A stretch of DNA of 64,000 bases, taken from the NCBI RefSeq assembly GCF_003797145.1, contig NZ_RKMG01000006.1, positions 1 to 64,000 of the forward strand, written 5' to 3'. Source of the DNA: Aerococcus agrisoli. Lineage in GTDB: Bacteria; Bacillota; Bacilli; Lactobacillales; Aerococcaceae. Position 1 is the first letter of the stretch, and the number at the start of each line of letters is the position of its first letter. The notes beneath the pieces are model-generated. The model searched no databases and was not told the DNA's origin. It was given only the letters and a program-made list of their open reading frames with translations. Shown here one piece after another: positions 27,810-38,992 of the stretch. A program made the position numbers and the translations under genes.

Positions 27810-28958
27810 ATGAAAATTACTGATATTAAAGTGTATAAAGTAAAACCACGCTGGATTTTTGTCAAAGTTTCTACTGATGAAGGTATTGAGGGTTGGGGTG
27901 AGATGATTTCTGGAACAAAAACAGAAACTGTCGTAGCAGGTGCATATGAAATTGGGGAAAGGTTTTTAATTGGTGAGAATCCATTTGAAATTGAGCGATT
28001 ATTTCAAGTGATGCACCGATCATTCTTCCGTGGTGGTCCGATTCACGGCACTATTGTTTCTGGATTTGAAATGGCTTTATGGGATATCAAAGGGAAAGCT
28101 TTGAATTTACCAATCTATGAGTTATTGGGAGGTGCTGCACGAGATAAAATTAAGGTTTATTCTTGGATTGGTGGAGACCGACCTAACGAAGTGGTAGAAC
28201 AAGCACAAGATAGATTTGATCGTGGTTTTACAGCAGTAAAAATGAATGCAACTGAAGAATTACATTACATTGATAGTTATGAAAAAATTGAAGAGGTAGT
28301 GGAACGTGTTGCTTCGATTCGCGAAAAGTTTGGAAATAAACTAGATATCGCAGTAGATTTTCATGGTAGAGTTCATAAACCGATGGCAAAGGTATTAGCA
28401 AAAGCTTTAGAGCCATACCACCCAATGTTTCTAGAAGAAGTTGTATTACCTGAAAATGAAGAGTATTTTAAAGATATAGCAAATTCAGTAGCAGTTCCAT
28501 TAGCAACCGGAGAACGATTATATACTAGATGGGCGTTTAAAAATATTTTCCAACAAGGTGCCATAGATGTTATCCAACCTGATGTAGCACTCTGTGGTGG
28601 AATCTTAGAGATGAGAAAAATCGCTGCAATGGCAGAAGCGTATGATATTGCTGTAGCACCACATGCACCATATGGTCCAATAGCATTAGCGGCTACATTA
28701 CAGGTCGATTCATGTACACCAAATGTATTTATTCAAGAGCAAAGTCTAGGTATTCATTATAATAAAGGCTTTGATTTATTAGATTTCGTGAAAAATAAAG
28801 AAATTTTTCAGTATAAAGATGGATATGTTGATTTGCCTTCAAAACCTGGACTAGGTCTTGAAATAGACGAAGATAAAGTTAAAGAAATTTCAGAAGAAGG
28901 TTTAGTGTGGACAAATCCTAAGTGGAAAAATTATGATGGCACAATTGCTGAATGGTAA
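27810..28958 (+). CDS. Galactonate dehydratase-like enolase-superfamily enzyme
   Basis: This 382-residue enzyme of the mandelate-racemase/muconate-lactonizing group closely resembles D-galactonate dehydratase DgoD from start (MKITDIKVYKVKPRWIFVKV) to end (IAEW). Metal ligands and acid/base residues are visible: Asp in VDFHGRVHKPMAK, Glu in FLEEVVLPE, Glu in TGERL, and the catalytic His in APHAPYGP. It dehydrates an aldonate to a 2-keto-3-deoxy acid. Two changes near the active site relative to E. coli DgoD stand out: EEV instead of EEP, and APHAP instead of APHCP. No KDGal kinase is in the operon, so the PTS may supply an already phosphorylated substrate. Confidence 0.85.
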   Translation: MKITDIKVYKVKPRWIFVKVSTDEGIEGWGEMISGTKTETVVAGAYEIGERFLIGENPFEIERLFQVMHRSFFRGGPIHGTIVSGFEMALWDIKGKALNLPIYELLGGAARDKIKVYSWIGGDRPNEVVEQAQDRFDRGFTAVKMNATEELHYIDSYEKIEEVVERVASIREKFGNKLDIAVDFHGRVHKPMAKVLAKALEPYHPMFLEEVVLPENEEYFKDIANSVAVPLATGERLYTRWAFKNIFQQGAIDVIQPDVALCGGILEMRKIAAMAEAYDIAVAPHAPYGPIALAATLQVDSCTPNVFIQEQSLGIHYNKGFDLLDFVKNKEIFQYKDGYVDLPSKPGLGLEIDEDKVKEISEEGLVWTNPKWKNYDGTIAEW

Positions 28959-28964
28959 TTGCTT

Positions 28965-29423
28965 ATGAGTAACTTAATTGAATCAATTGTAATGTGTTTA
29001 TTTATACTTCTCCTATTAGTTCACCAAATAAAAGAACAACAACAAATCATTTTATACTCTAATATGAGTATTATGAGAAGAATACTAGCCGTTGGATTAG
29101 GGATTACAATTTTATATGTTTTTTGGCAAAATGATACACCAGACCTAATCAAGTTGGTTGGTTTAGTTGTACTTTTGATATTTAGTATTTTCTCTAAGGA
29201 AGGCCTTGGAAAAGATGGCTTTGTTAAGTTTGGTATCTTCTCGGGAGATTATAAAAAATACAAAACTATAGAAATTGAAGAATTCTCAGAAAATAAGACA
29301 TTAGTCATTTTCAACCAAAGTAAAAATCAAAGACATACGATATTTTTTGATATTCCAGTGAAAGAAGTGATTGAATTCTTATCGGATAAGAATCTAGATA
29401 TACATTTAAATACAGCGGAGTAA
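28965..29423 (+). CDS. Hypothetical membrane protein at the operon end
   Basis: This 152-residue protein has two or three hydrophobic helices in the first 70 residues, then a soluble domain (GFVKFGIFSGDYKKYKTIEIEEFSENKTLVIFNQSKNQRHTIFFDIPVKEV) that looks like a small beta-rich domain, resembling DUF5673-type proteins. The start is six bases after the dehydratase stop, with no clear ribosome site, so it is probably translationally coupled. I do not recognise a function. Confidence 0.6.
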   Translation: MSNLIESIVMCLFILLLLVHQIKEQQQIILYSNMSIMRRILAVGLGITILYVFWQNDTPDLIKLVGLVVLLIFSIFSKEGLGKDGFVKFGIFSGDYKKYKTIEIEEFSENKTLVIFNQSKNQRHTIFFDIPVKEVIEFLSDKNLDIHLNTAE

Positions 29424-29498
29424 TTTTCTATCAGAAAAACATGATATGACTTGGACGTTGACGTTTGATCATTTTTACACCTTCAATCATTTCCTATC

Positions 29499-29531
29499 AA
29501 AAAAACCAGCCACTCAATTGGCTGGTTTTTT
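29499..29531. terminator. Bidirectional terminator between the sugar-acid operon and glycerate kinase
   Basis: AAAAAACCAGCCA pairs with TGGCTGGTTTTTT around a short loop, with A and T runs on both sides, between converging genes. Confidence 0.82.
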
Positions 29532-29543
29532 CTATTTATAAAT

Positions 29544-30680
29544 CTATTTTATCAACCGACAGATGCTTTCCGTGGTTCGTTGGATGTTTTCTTTTCCATG
29601 TGCCAATAGTGTTTGTAGGTCGCTGGCTTGGGGGATAGTGCCGAAGACGCCGTCGAAGTCTTCTTCGCATAGAACTTCTATATTTTCTCCGATGCTACCA
29701 GCAATGGCAACGACTTTGATGTTTTGATCGACGGCTTTGGCGGTTTTCATGACGCCATATGGTGTTTTGCCGAATTTGGTTTGGAAGTCAATTTGTCCTT
29801 CGCCGGTGAAACAATAGTCAGCGCCTTGGAGTTTTTCTTTTAGACCAGTGTATGCAATGACTAGGTCAATGCCGGTTTCTAAATGGCTATTGGTGAAGAC
29901 GAGTAGGCCGGCACCTAAACCGCCTGCGGCACCTGATCCAGGGATTTGCCCTACACTTTTGTGGACGTCACGTTGAATAATTTTGTCGTAGTGTTGTAAG
30001 TTTTTGTCTAGTTTGGCAACCATTTCGGGTGTGGCGCCTTTTTGCGGACCGAAGACGGCTGCAGCACCGTTTTCGCCACATAATGGATTGGAAACATCGG
30101 AGGCAATGGCAATTTCGCAATCAGCTAATCCTGGATGGACACCAGAAAGGTCGATGCTAGCAAGTTTATCAAGGTGACCGCCACCTTCAGGGATATCCTT
30201 GCCGTCTGCGTCTAAAAACCGGATGCCGAGTGCTCTGGCCATGCCACTACCGCCATCGTTGGTGGCAGATCCGCCAATACCTAGGATAATCTTTTTAATG
30301 CCGTTATCTAGGCAGGCTTTGATAAGTTGACCGGTCCCGTAAGTGCTTGTGACTAAGGGGTTGCGTTCTTCTTTTTTTACTAAATGGATACCGCTGGCAC
30401 TGGCCATTTCGATGACTGCGGTTTGGCCATCACCAAGGATGCCGAGGTCGGCTACAACTGGATTGCCAAGTGGGCCAGTGACTTCTTTTTTCACCATATG
30501 ACCACCGGTAGCATCGACTAGGGCTTGGGTTGTGCCTTCACCACCGTCGGCCATGGGGACTTCGACGATTTCGGCGTCGGGGAAGACGCGGGTGATGCCG
30601 GCAGCCATGGCTTGGCAGGCTTCGAGGGCAGTGCAGGATTCTTTGAATGAGTCTGGGGCGAGTACGAATTTTAAGGGCAT
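29544..30680 (-). CDS. Glycerate kinase (GarK/GlxK type)
   Basis: This 378-residue kinase starts LKFVLAPDSFKESCTALEACQAM, the family signature. It also shows MADGGEGTTQALV, KIILGIGGSATNDGGSGMARALG and GSGAAGGLGAGLLVF. It phosphorylates D-glycerate to 2- (or 3-) phosphoglycerate, which enters glycolysis. It has a GGAGGT site eight bases before the start. It is monocistronic and converges with the sugar-acid operon; closeness hints at a common theme of sugar-acid degradation, but that pathway does not need it. Base use is somewhat G-rich compared with the operon to its left. Confidence 0.92.
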   Translation of the reverse strand: MPLKFVLAPDSFKESCTALEACQAMAAGITRVFPDAEIVEVPMADGGEGTTQALVDATGGHMVKKEVTGPLGNPVVADLGILGDGQTAVIEMASASGIHLVKKEERNPLVTSTYGTGQLIKACLDNGIKKIILGIGGSATNDGGSGMARALGIRFLDADGKDIPEGGGHLDKLASIDLSGVHPGLADCEIAIASDVSNPLCGENGAAAVFGPQKGATPEMVAKLDKNLQHYDKIIQRDVHKSVGQIPGSGAAGGLGAGLLVFTNSHLETGIDLVIAYTGLKEKLQGADYCFTGEGQIDFQTKFGKTPYGVMKTAKAVDQNIKVVAIAGSIGENIEVLCEEDFDGVFGTIPQASDLQTLLAHGKENIQRTTESICRLIK

Positions 30681-30937
30681 AGTTGACCTCCTTTTGGCTG
30701 TTGGTTGACTTGTGGGTGTTTAGTTTAGGATAACAGAAATGATGGTTATAGTAAAAGGTGCGCCTAGTAAGCATCTCATTTTTAGAGTACTTTAGTTGAA
30801 AATTCACTAATCACTATAAAATAAGCTGAAATATAAGAAATTTATATGATCCTCAGATATCCTTACATTTTATCGTTTATAATTTACGGTATAATAAAGA
30901 GTAAATATACAAATTTGATTTTGAGGAAGGAATCTCA

Positions 30938-31669
30938 ATGACAAACCAGTTTTATTCAAATAATCAAAAATACACTGAAATTGAGCAGACGGTATTAGAC
31001 TACATTGCTGAGCATCAAGAAAATTTGAAACAGATTACTATTCAAAAATTGGCTGATGAAACATTTACTTCAAAATCTACAATCTTTAGACTAGCTAAAA
31101 AATTGGGCTTTGATGGCTTTACGGATATGATTTATCATTTAAGTAAAAACCAATCTATAGATGATGACGGTATGTTAGAAACTTATACTCAAGGTCTATC
31201 ATCAAATGTTCAAAAGATATTTAAACAAAATGAGGCAAACTTGCAACAGTTTATCCGTCAAATTGATAAAGAAGAGTGCTTCATTTATGTAATTGGAACG
31301 GGGTATTCAGGTATTATTGGTGAATACTTATATAAGAAAGTTTTAGGTAAAGGGGAATTGGTTTACTATTCCAATGGAGCTGATTCAAATGCCTTATTTT
31401 TAAGTAATATTCAACGGATTACGGATATTATTTGTATTTCTAAAAGCGGTGAAACTGATTTAGTGAATAGCAAGGCTAAACTGGCGAAGGAAAATAAAAT
31501 AGGGGTGATTTCATTTACCCATTCGCCTGATAATTCATTGGCTAAGTTATCTGACATTCCATTTATTATTGATGATAACCAAATACTAGATCGTAATAAC
31601 ATCAATCCAACGCAGTTTTACTCCATGTTGCTTCTATATTTAGAATATTTAATTGAAAAGTCTTTCTAG
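30938..31669 (+). CDS. RpiR/MurR-family regulator (MalR/GlvR-like)
   Basis: This 243-residue regulator has an N-terminal RpiR helix-turn-helix (QKLADETFTSKSTIFRLAKKLGFDGFTDMIYHL) and a C-terminal SIS sugar-phosphate-binding domain (YVIGTGYSGIIGEYLYKKVLGKG; ICISKSGETDLVNSKAKLAKE). It precedes a maltose-type PTS gene and GH4 glucosidase gene, the same trio as Bacillus malA-glvR-malP, so it probably senses a maltose phosphate. A GGAAAAAATTCC dyad at 31696-31707, before the PTS gene, is a possible operator. Confidence 0.87.
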   Translation: MTNQFYSNNQKYTEIEQTVLDYIAEHQENLKQITIQKLADETFTSKSTIFRLAKKLGFDGFTDMIYHLSKNQSIDDDGMLETYTQGLSSNVQKIFKQNEANLQQFIRQIDKEECFIYVIGTGYSGIIGEYLYKKVLGKGELVYYSNGADSNALFLSNIQRITDIICISKSGETDLVNSKAKLAKENKIGVISFTHSPDNSLAKLSDIPFIIDDNQILDRNNINPTQFYSMLLLYLEYLIEKSF

Positions 31670-31730
31670 CAATTAGAAAAACTTTTCTTTTTTTTGGAAA
31701 AAATTCCATTAAGGGTTCAACGTATATAAA

Positions 31731-31744
31731 TGTAAGCGTTTTAA
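31731..31744 (+). promoter_or_regulatory. cre-like box ahead of the maltose PTS gene
   Basis: TGTAAGCGTTTTAA matches the cre consensus at 13 of 14 positions and sits 43 bases before the start codon. Confidence 0.45.
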
Positions 31745-31786
31745 TGATAAAGTGAACTTACAAGAAAATCAAAGGGGGTTCATTTT

Positions 31787-34752
<2,966 letters not shown>

Positions 34753-34764
34753 TAATGATGATAT

Positions 34765-34791
34765 AAAACGCTGTGTTTCACAGCGTTTTTT
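34765..34791 (+). terminator. Terminator between malA and the Gnd-like gene
   Basis: AAAACGCTGTG pairs perfectly with CACAGCGTTTT around TTT and is followed by T residues. Confidence 0.8.
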
Positions 34792-34811
34792 CTAAGAAAG
34801 CAGAGGTTTTT

Positions 34812-35702
34812 ATGCAAATTACAGTTATTGGTCTAGGTAAAATGGGTTTGTCTTTGGCTAAACAATTAACTAGAAAGGGGCATGTCATTCAAGGTTATGA
34901 TGTAAATCCCAAAATATCAGATGATTATGTCCACGAAAATATGACTTATATAAGTGATTTATCAACCTTGAAAGAGGCAAGTGAGAAGAATGTTGTATTT
35001 TTATTACTTCCAGCGGGGAATCCAACTAATGAAAGCATTGACCGACTTTCCAGATTATTACATTCAGAGGATATTGTAGTTGATTTTTCTAATTCCTATT
35101 ATCAAGATTCTATTAAAAATTATGATAGGTTAGAAACGATGAATATTCATTACTATGATTGTGGTTTATCTGGGGGTGTTTCAGGAGCATTAAATGGTGC
35201 TTGTATGATGTTGGGTGGTGATGATAATTTGGATCCACAAATTATATCTATATTACAATCTTTATGTGTTGAAGATGGATTTAATTATTATGGACAACCA
35301 GGAAGTGGACACTACCTAAAAATGGTACATAATGGTATTGAATATGGGATGATGCAAGCAATTGCCGAAGGATTGGAATTATTACACGCTCAGAAGAGAT
35401 ACACGTTTAATTTAGAAAAGGTGACAAGTAATTGGTCTAATGGATCTATTATTACCTCAGCACTTATGGATAACATACACGAAGAGCTACATGCAGATAA
35501 TCAGCTATCTCAATTTCAACAAAAAGTGCATGCATCTGGTGAAGCTAAATGGATGGTTAGTGAAGCATTAAAAGAAGAAGTTCCTGTTCCAACAGTTGCC
35601 TTGTCCTTGATGAAACGTAATGCATCATTAACAGAACAACAATTTTCTAATCAAGTATTATCAGCTATGCGCTACAATTTTGGCGGTCATAAAGAATATT
35701 GA
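34812..35702 (+). CDS. 6-phosphogluconate dehydrogenase-like protein (short form)
   Basis: This protein of about 296 residues has the Rossmann motif MQITVIGLGKMGLSLAKQL and the 6PGDH signatures YYDCGLSGGVSGALNGACMMLGG and GSGHYLKMVHNGIEYGMMQAIAEG. It is much shorter than the 470-residue pentose-pathway Gnd and corresponds to the ~300-residue class (YqeC/GntZ type), often NAD-dependent. The start at 34812 follows AGAGG; an earlier in-frame ATG lies inside the malA terminator and is rejected. It may act on a sugar-acid phosphate, possibly linked with the neighbouring sugar systems; the substrate is unproven. Confidence 0.85.
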   Translation: MQITVIGLGKMGLSLAKQLTRKGHVIQGYDVNPKISDDYVHENMTYISDLSTLKEASEKNVVFLLLPAGNPTNESIDRLSRLLHSEDIVVDFSNSYYQDSIKNYDRLETMNIHYYDCGLSGGVSGALNGACMMLGGDDNLDPQIISILQSLCVEDGFNYYGQPGSGHYLKMVHNGIEYGMMQAIAEGLELLHAQKRYTFNLEKVTSNWSNGSIITSALMDNIHEELHADNQLSQFQQKVHASGEAKWMVSEALKEEVPVPTVALSLMKRNASLTEQQFSNQVLSAMRYNFGGHKEY

Positions 35703-35710
35703 TAGTGAAG

Positions 35711-35742
35711 AAATAACGCTTGTACGGCAGGCGTTATTTTTT
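35711..35742 (+). terminator. Terminator of the Gnd-like gene
   Basis: AATAACGC pairs with GCGTTATT across a structured loop and is followed by TTTTTT. Confidence 0.72.
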
Positions 35743-35819
35743 GTCTAGTTTTTTGGTTCACAGATAGTATATTTCCCTGTGCTATTCAGCTACATCCCAA
35801 AGAATTTAGTCACTCTAAA

Positions 35820-35828
35820 TGCTATAAT
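35820..35828 (+). promoter_or_regulatory. Extended -10 promoter of the GT8 gene
   Basis: TGCTATAAT lies about 31 bases before the start codon. No clear -35 is seen. Confidence 0.45.
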
Positions 35829-35858
35829 AATGAAAATATATGCGCGAAGGAGAACAAC

Positions 35859-36683
35859 ATGGACCTACTATTTACGCTCGACGAAGGCTATCTGAGCCAT
35901 TTAAAAGTCACCTTGCTATCGATTCGACAAGCCAATCCCCACACTGATTTCCGCATTTGGCTCGTCCACGAAAGTATTTCTTCTGATGGTTTGAAAAAAT
36001 TACGGACGCTGACAGACCACTTAGCTTTTGATTTACAAGAAATTCAAGTAGATGGCAGCCAGTGGAATAACGCCAAAACGGAGGAACGCTATCCAAAAGA
36101 AATGTACTTTCGACTACTGGCCGGCGAGATTTTACCGGCAGATATCCATAAGGTACTCTATCTAGACCCGGACATTTTGGTCATCAACCCACTCGATGAT
36201 TTATGGGATATGGATTTAGGCGACGAATTGTTGGCGGCAGCTACCCACACAGGTTTAACCGAGATGTCGACACGATTGAATAAAGTGCGACTGGATTTAG
36301 ACCACGTCTATTACAACTCGGGGGTTATGTTGATGAATCTGGACCGTGCCCGCCAAGTTATTAAATGGGCGGATATCCAAGAGACCATCGACAAGTATAA
36401 TAACCTCTTGATTTTGCCAGACCAGGATATACTGAACCACCTATACGGTAAATATGCCGTCGAAATTCCTGAAGAAATCTGGAACTATGATACCCGTAAA
36501 TATATGCGCTATCTGACGAAGAGTCTAGCACAACATGACATTCATTGGGTCATGGCCAATACGGCGATTCTGCATTTCTGTGGTGGACCAAAACCTTGGG
36601 ACGAAAAACACGACAACCGTTTCACCAGCGTGTACCTGGACTATCAGAACAAATTGGACCGGTTGGAAGGAGAACTAAGTTAA
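35859..36683 (+). CDS. Glycosyltransferase family 8 protein
   Basis: This 274-residue GT-A fold retaining glycosyltransferase starts MDLLFTLDEGYLSHLKVTLLSIRQANP. The metal-binding DxD is in KVLYLDPDILVINPL, the acceptor region in YYNSGVMLMNLDRAR, and the distal block is LPDQDILNHLYG. A late HFCGGPKPW contains the second metal-binding His. Such enzymes transfer glucose or galactose to cell-envelope glycans or lipopolysaccharide-like acceptors. It has an AAGGAG site. It stands alone, so the acceptor cannot be inferred. Confidence 0.9.
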   Translation: MDLLFTLDEGYLSHLKVTLLSIRQANPHTDFRIWLVHESISSDGLKKLRTLTDHLAFDLQEIQVDGSQWNNAKTEERYPKEMYFRLLAGEILPADIHKVLYLDPDILVINPLDDLWDMDLGDELLAAATHTGLTEMSTRLNKVRLDLDHVYYNSGVMLMNLDRARQVIKWADIQETIDKYNNLLILPDQDILNHLYGKYAVEIPEEIWNYDTRKYMRYLTKSLAQHDIHWVMANTAILHFCGGPKPWDEKHDNRFTSVYLDYQNKLDRLEGELS

Positions 36684-36725
36684 ATAAAAGGTAAGTCTTT
36701 TAAAGAGGAGGACTTAGATTTATAG

Positions 36726-36944
36726 CATTGAGTTTTTACGACATAAAATAGATGAAAACTGGAAACCAGAAGGGGTTCTGCTTATATTTATGAGGAAAAT
36801 TTAAAAGTAAATAGCCTTGAACTTTTCACTTCCAAAAGAAGTGAAAGTTCAGCCACTTGTGTGACGCGTTTTTTCTCATTTTGTAAACCAGAATCCCCTG
36901 AGAGTTCCATTTTTTTGGTTATTTGGGATTTTATATATACAATC
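36726..36944. repeat. Interspersed palindromic repeat, copy D
   Basis: The right end is ATATATACAATC (to 36944), as in copy C; the left end ATTGAGTTTTT is a poorer match. Internal hairpins are GAACTTTTCACTTC/GAAGTGAAAGTTC (one bulge, near 36820-36855) and GGGGTTCTG with CAGAATCCCC. It is the most diverged copy. Small opposing reading frames within it are not credible genes. Confidence 0.62.
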
Positions 36945-36950
36945 CCTAGA

Positions 36951-37040
36951 AAAGGCAAAAAAATATGGTTGTTCAGTGTGATGCTCGGCCAAAAATGGCA
37001 TAAAAATCAAAATAAAAAGAGGGTCGGGCCCTCTTTTTTC
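36951..37040. repeat. Conserved module with GAGGGC-type terminator, copy 3
   Basis: This stretch is nearly identical to 43412-43500: a hairpin beginning ATGGTTG, then an A-rich linker, then AAAAAGAGGG...CCCTCTTTTTT (37014-37040). The first hairpin pairs TGGTTG with CGGCCA here (two G-U pairs) and with CAACCA in the other copy, a sign of conserved pairing. Confidence 0.65.
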
Positions 37041-37225
37041 ATTACAGAAAAGTAAATCGTACCCCTTGTGAAGGATGGACATATGTCAGTTTTACCATCA
37101 TGCCTGGTAATTCAAGTGTTTTAGTTCAAAAGGAGCATAATTCTTTGCAGTTTGTATTTGGGTGGTATATCATTTTTAGTGTGTAACTTACTATTAGAAA
37201 CTAAGGTAGAGGAATGAGGGATTGG

Positions 37226-37555
37226 ATGTTAACAAAAGAGGAATTGCCAGTTTGCCCAGTCGCAACAACGGTTGATTTGATTGGAAACAAATGGAAATTG
37301 TTAATCATGCGTGAATTGTTGAAGGGTACGAAACGTTTTAACGAATTACACAAAGCGATTGATGGTATTAGCCAAAAGGTTTTAACTGAAAATCTGAAAA
37401 AAATGGAAGCTGACGGTATTATTGTGCGTAAGGCTTATCCAGTAGTACCACCGAAAGTGGAATATTCCCTAAGTGAATTAGGGGATTCGTTGCGTCCGAT
37501 TATTGATGCCATGAGCGATTGGGGTACCAATTATATTAAAGAGAATTTGATGTAA
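37226..37555 (+). CDS. HxlR-family transcriptional regulator
   Basis: This small winged-helix regulator of about 109 residues shows the family core CPVATTVDLIGNKWKLLIMRELLKGTKRFNELHKAIDGISQKVLTENLKKMEADGIIVRKAYP. The N-terminal Cys (PVCPV) is the redox-sensing position in YodB/HypR-type members, so it may sense quinones, aldehydes or disulfide stress. I favour the ATG at 37226 after GAGGG; the ATG at 37214 (four codons longer) is possible. YodB-box-like palindromes upstream of an OpuC-like locus and of an F420-type reductase gene are candidate targets. Confidence 0.88.
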   Translation: MLTKEELPVCPVATTVDLIGNKWKLLIMRELLKGTKRFNELHKAIDGISQKVLTENLKKMEADGIIVRKAYPVVPPKVEYSLSELGDSLRPIIDAMSDWGTNYIKENLM

Positions 37556-37563
37556 ATGCTGAA

Positions 37564-37602
37564 TAAAAAATCAGACTGGAATAGTTCCAGCCTGATTTTT
37601 TG
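37564..37602. terminator. Bidirectional terminator between the HxlR and binding-protein genes
   Basis: AAAAAATCAG-CTGGAA pairs with TTCCAG-CTGATTTTTT with one internal mismatch, between converging genes. Confidence 0.8.
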
Positions 37603-37616
37603 ATTTACATAGATGA

Positions 37617-38501
37617 TTATTTTAAGGAGTCAAAGTATTCTTTGGCTACTGCTTGGTAATCTTCACCATCGATATCTACTTTGGCATTCAATTCGATAAC
37701 AGTATCAGTTGTTAAGTCTTTGTTGATGTTGTTTAATGTTTCAGCAATTTCTGGGTTCGCATCTAACACTTCTTGACGAACAACTGGCACCAAGTTATAT
37801 GGAGGCCAGAAGTTTTTGTCATCTTCTAAGACAGTGAATGATTCTTTATCTGATAATTGACCTTCAGTTGTGTAGGCTGGTGTTGCATCAGCTTCGTCGC
37901 TCTTCAATACTTGGTATTTCAAGCTGTTGTCGTAAACTGTTGAAGATTTGAAGTTGAATGGACCGTAAACTTCAGCAAGACCTGCTAAACCATCTTCACG
38001 TTCATCGAATTCACCTTGAGAAGCAAAACGAATTTGTTCAGCGTTTGCTTGTAGGTCACTGATAGTAGTGATGCCTAAATCTTCAGAAACACTAGTTTTG
38101 ATTGCGATACCTTGTGCATCGTTTGCAGGTGCGTAATCAAGTGTTGTTAATTCGCCACCTTCTTCATAAGCTGCACGTACAGTTTCGGCAACTGTATCAG
38201 GGTCAGTTTCCATTGGTAATTGGAAAATTGATAAAAGTGCTGTACCTGTGTATTCAGGGTATAAATCAATTTCGCCACTTTCAATAGATTCTGGAATAAC
38301 TGAACTTGCGATGTTAGGCACGCGTTCAACTGTTAAACCTTGATCTTCTAATGCTAATGCATAAATTTCACTCACAACTAGGCTTTCAGTAAAGTCTTTA
38401 GACCCAATTTTGATGGGCTCACTTGAAGCGCTAGAAGAACAACCCGCTAAAACCAAAGCAACTACGGCTGAAATTCCAGCCAATAATTTTTTCTTCTTCA
38501 T
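37617..38501 (-). CDS. OpuCC/OsmF-like ABC substrate-binding lipoprotein
   Basis: This 294-residue lipoprotein has a signal peptide with lipobox LVLAGC (MKKKKLLAGISAVVALVLAGCSS), then a quaternary-amine-binding domain starting IKIGSKDFTESLVVSEIYALALEDQG. The family's EIDLYPEYTGTALL and FWPPYNLVPVVR blocks are present. Such proteins bind glycine betaine, choline or carnitine outside the cell. It is transcribed away from the permease/ATPase genes at 38993-41014, which it presumably serves. The spacer between them carries palindromes shared with 44565-44730. Confidence 0.88.
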   Translation of the reverse strand: MKKKKLLAGISAVVALVLAGCSSSASSEPIKIGSKDFTESLVVSEIYALALEDQGLTVERVPNIASSVIPESIESGEIDLYPEYTGTALLSIFQLPMETDPDTVAETVRAAYEEGGELTTLDYAPANDAQGIAIKTSVSEDLGITTISDLQANAEQIRFASQGEFDEREDGLAGLAEVYGPFNFKSSTVYDNSLKYQVLKSDEADATPAYTTEGQLSDKESFTVLEDDKNFWPPYNLVPVVRQEVLDANPEIAETLNNINKDLTTDTVIELNAKVDIDGEDYQAVAKEYFDSLK

Positions 38502-38550
38502 TTAAAAATCCCCCTTTTTTGATGCCTTAATTGTAATGGTTTTATCTTAA

Positions 38551-38625
38551 AAATGATAGTAGATACCTTTTTGTTAGGTACTTACTTTTAGGTAACTATC
38601 AAACAAAAAAGTGCCTACTATGTAT
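38551..38625. promoter_or_regulatory. Divergent control region with YodB-box-like palindromes
   Basis: TACCT-N7-AGGTA is followed by ACTTAC-N5-GGTAACTA and then AAAAAAGTGCCTACT. The last two parts recur almost unchanged at 44686-44730. The layout suggests one repressor family acts at both sites. An AT-rich TATATAAT block precedes the regulator gene. Confidence 0.5.
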
Positions 38626-38673
38626 CGGGGCATAATTATATATATAATATATATATGGAGGAGTGTGGTTTTG

Positions 38674-38991
38674 ATGGATGCGCTAGAAATTTTCCAGTCT
38701 ATGGTAAATCATCCCGTAAAAATTGCAATTTTAAAGCATATGAACGAAAATAACTATACACCTAAATCAGTGAGCGAATTGCGCTTATTATTCGTGAAAG
38801 ATGACGATTTAGCAGATAGGGTAACCTTTATCACGACTATTTGGGAGATGTATAACGATCATTTGATCAGCAAAGTGGAAAATGAACACGGTGTTCTTTT
38901 TACCCTAACTGATCAAGGACGAGAATTGAATAAAATCATGTCAGATCTTGACTCCTGGTCTGCTGAACATGAATTTTTTGGAGGGATTTAG
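38674..38991 (+). CDS. Small winged-helix regulator of the OpuC-like operon
   Basis: This protein of about 105 residues has a core (PVKIAILKHMNENNYTPKSVSELRLLFVKDDDLADRVTFITTIWEMYNDHLISKVENEHGVLFTLTDQGRELNKIM) that reads as a winged helix-turn-helix with a dimerising helix at the end. It begins after GGAGGAG; the long in-frame extension upstream lies in the promoter. It overlaps no gene but ends at the permease's ribosome site, so it is co-expressed with the transporter and may repress it. The family is not certain: it resembles ArsR/PadR-like or GbsR-type proteins. Confidence 0.65.
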   Translation: MDALEIFQSMVNHPVKIAILKHMNENNYTPKSVSELRLLFVKDDDLADRVTFITTIWEMYNDHLISKVENEHGVLFTLTDQGRELNKIMSDLDSWSAEHEFFGGI

Positions 38992-38992
38992 T

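Noticed and set aside
25028..28958. Galactitol utilisation operon
   Set aside because: The PTS is galactitol-like, but no galactitol-phosphate dehydrogenase or tagatose-bisphosphate aldolase is present; the enzymes are those of aldonate breakdown.
34773..34811. Upstream in-frame start for the Gnd-like gene
   Set aside because: This ATG lies inside the malA terminator hairpin and would add a non-homologous leader before the Rossmann strand.
36861..37082. Two opposing ~65-codon frames in repeat copy D and the following module
   Set aside because: Non-coding repeat and terminator sequence; no conservation at protein level with copy E.
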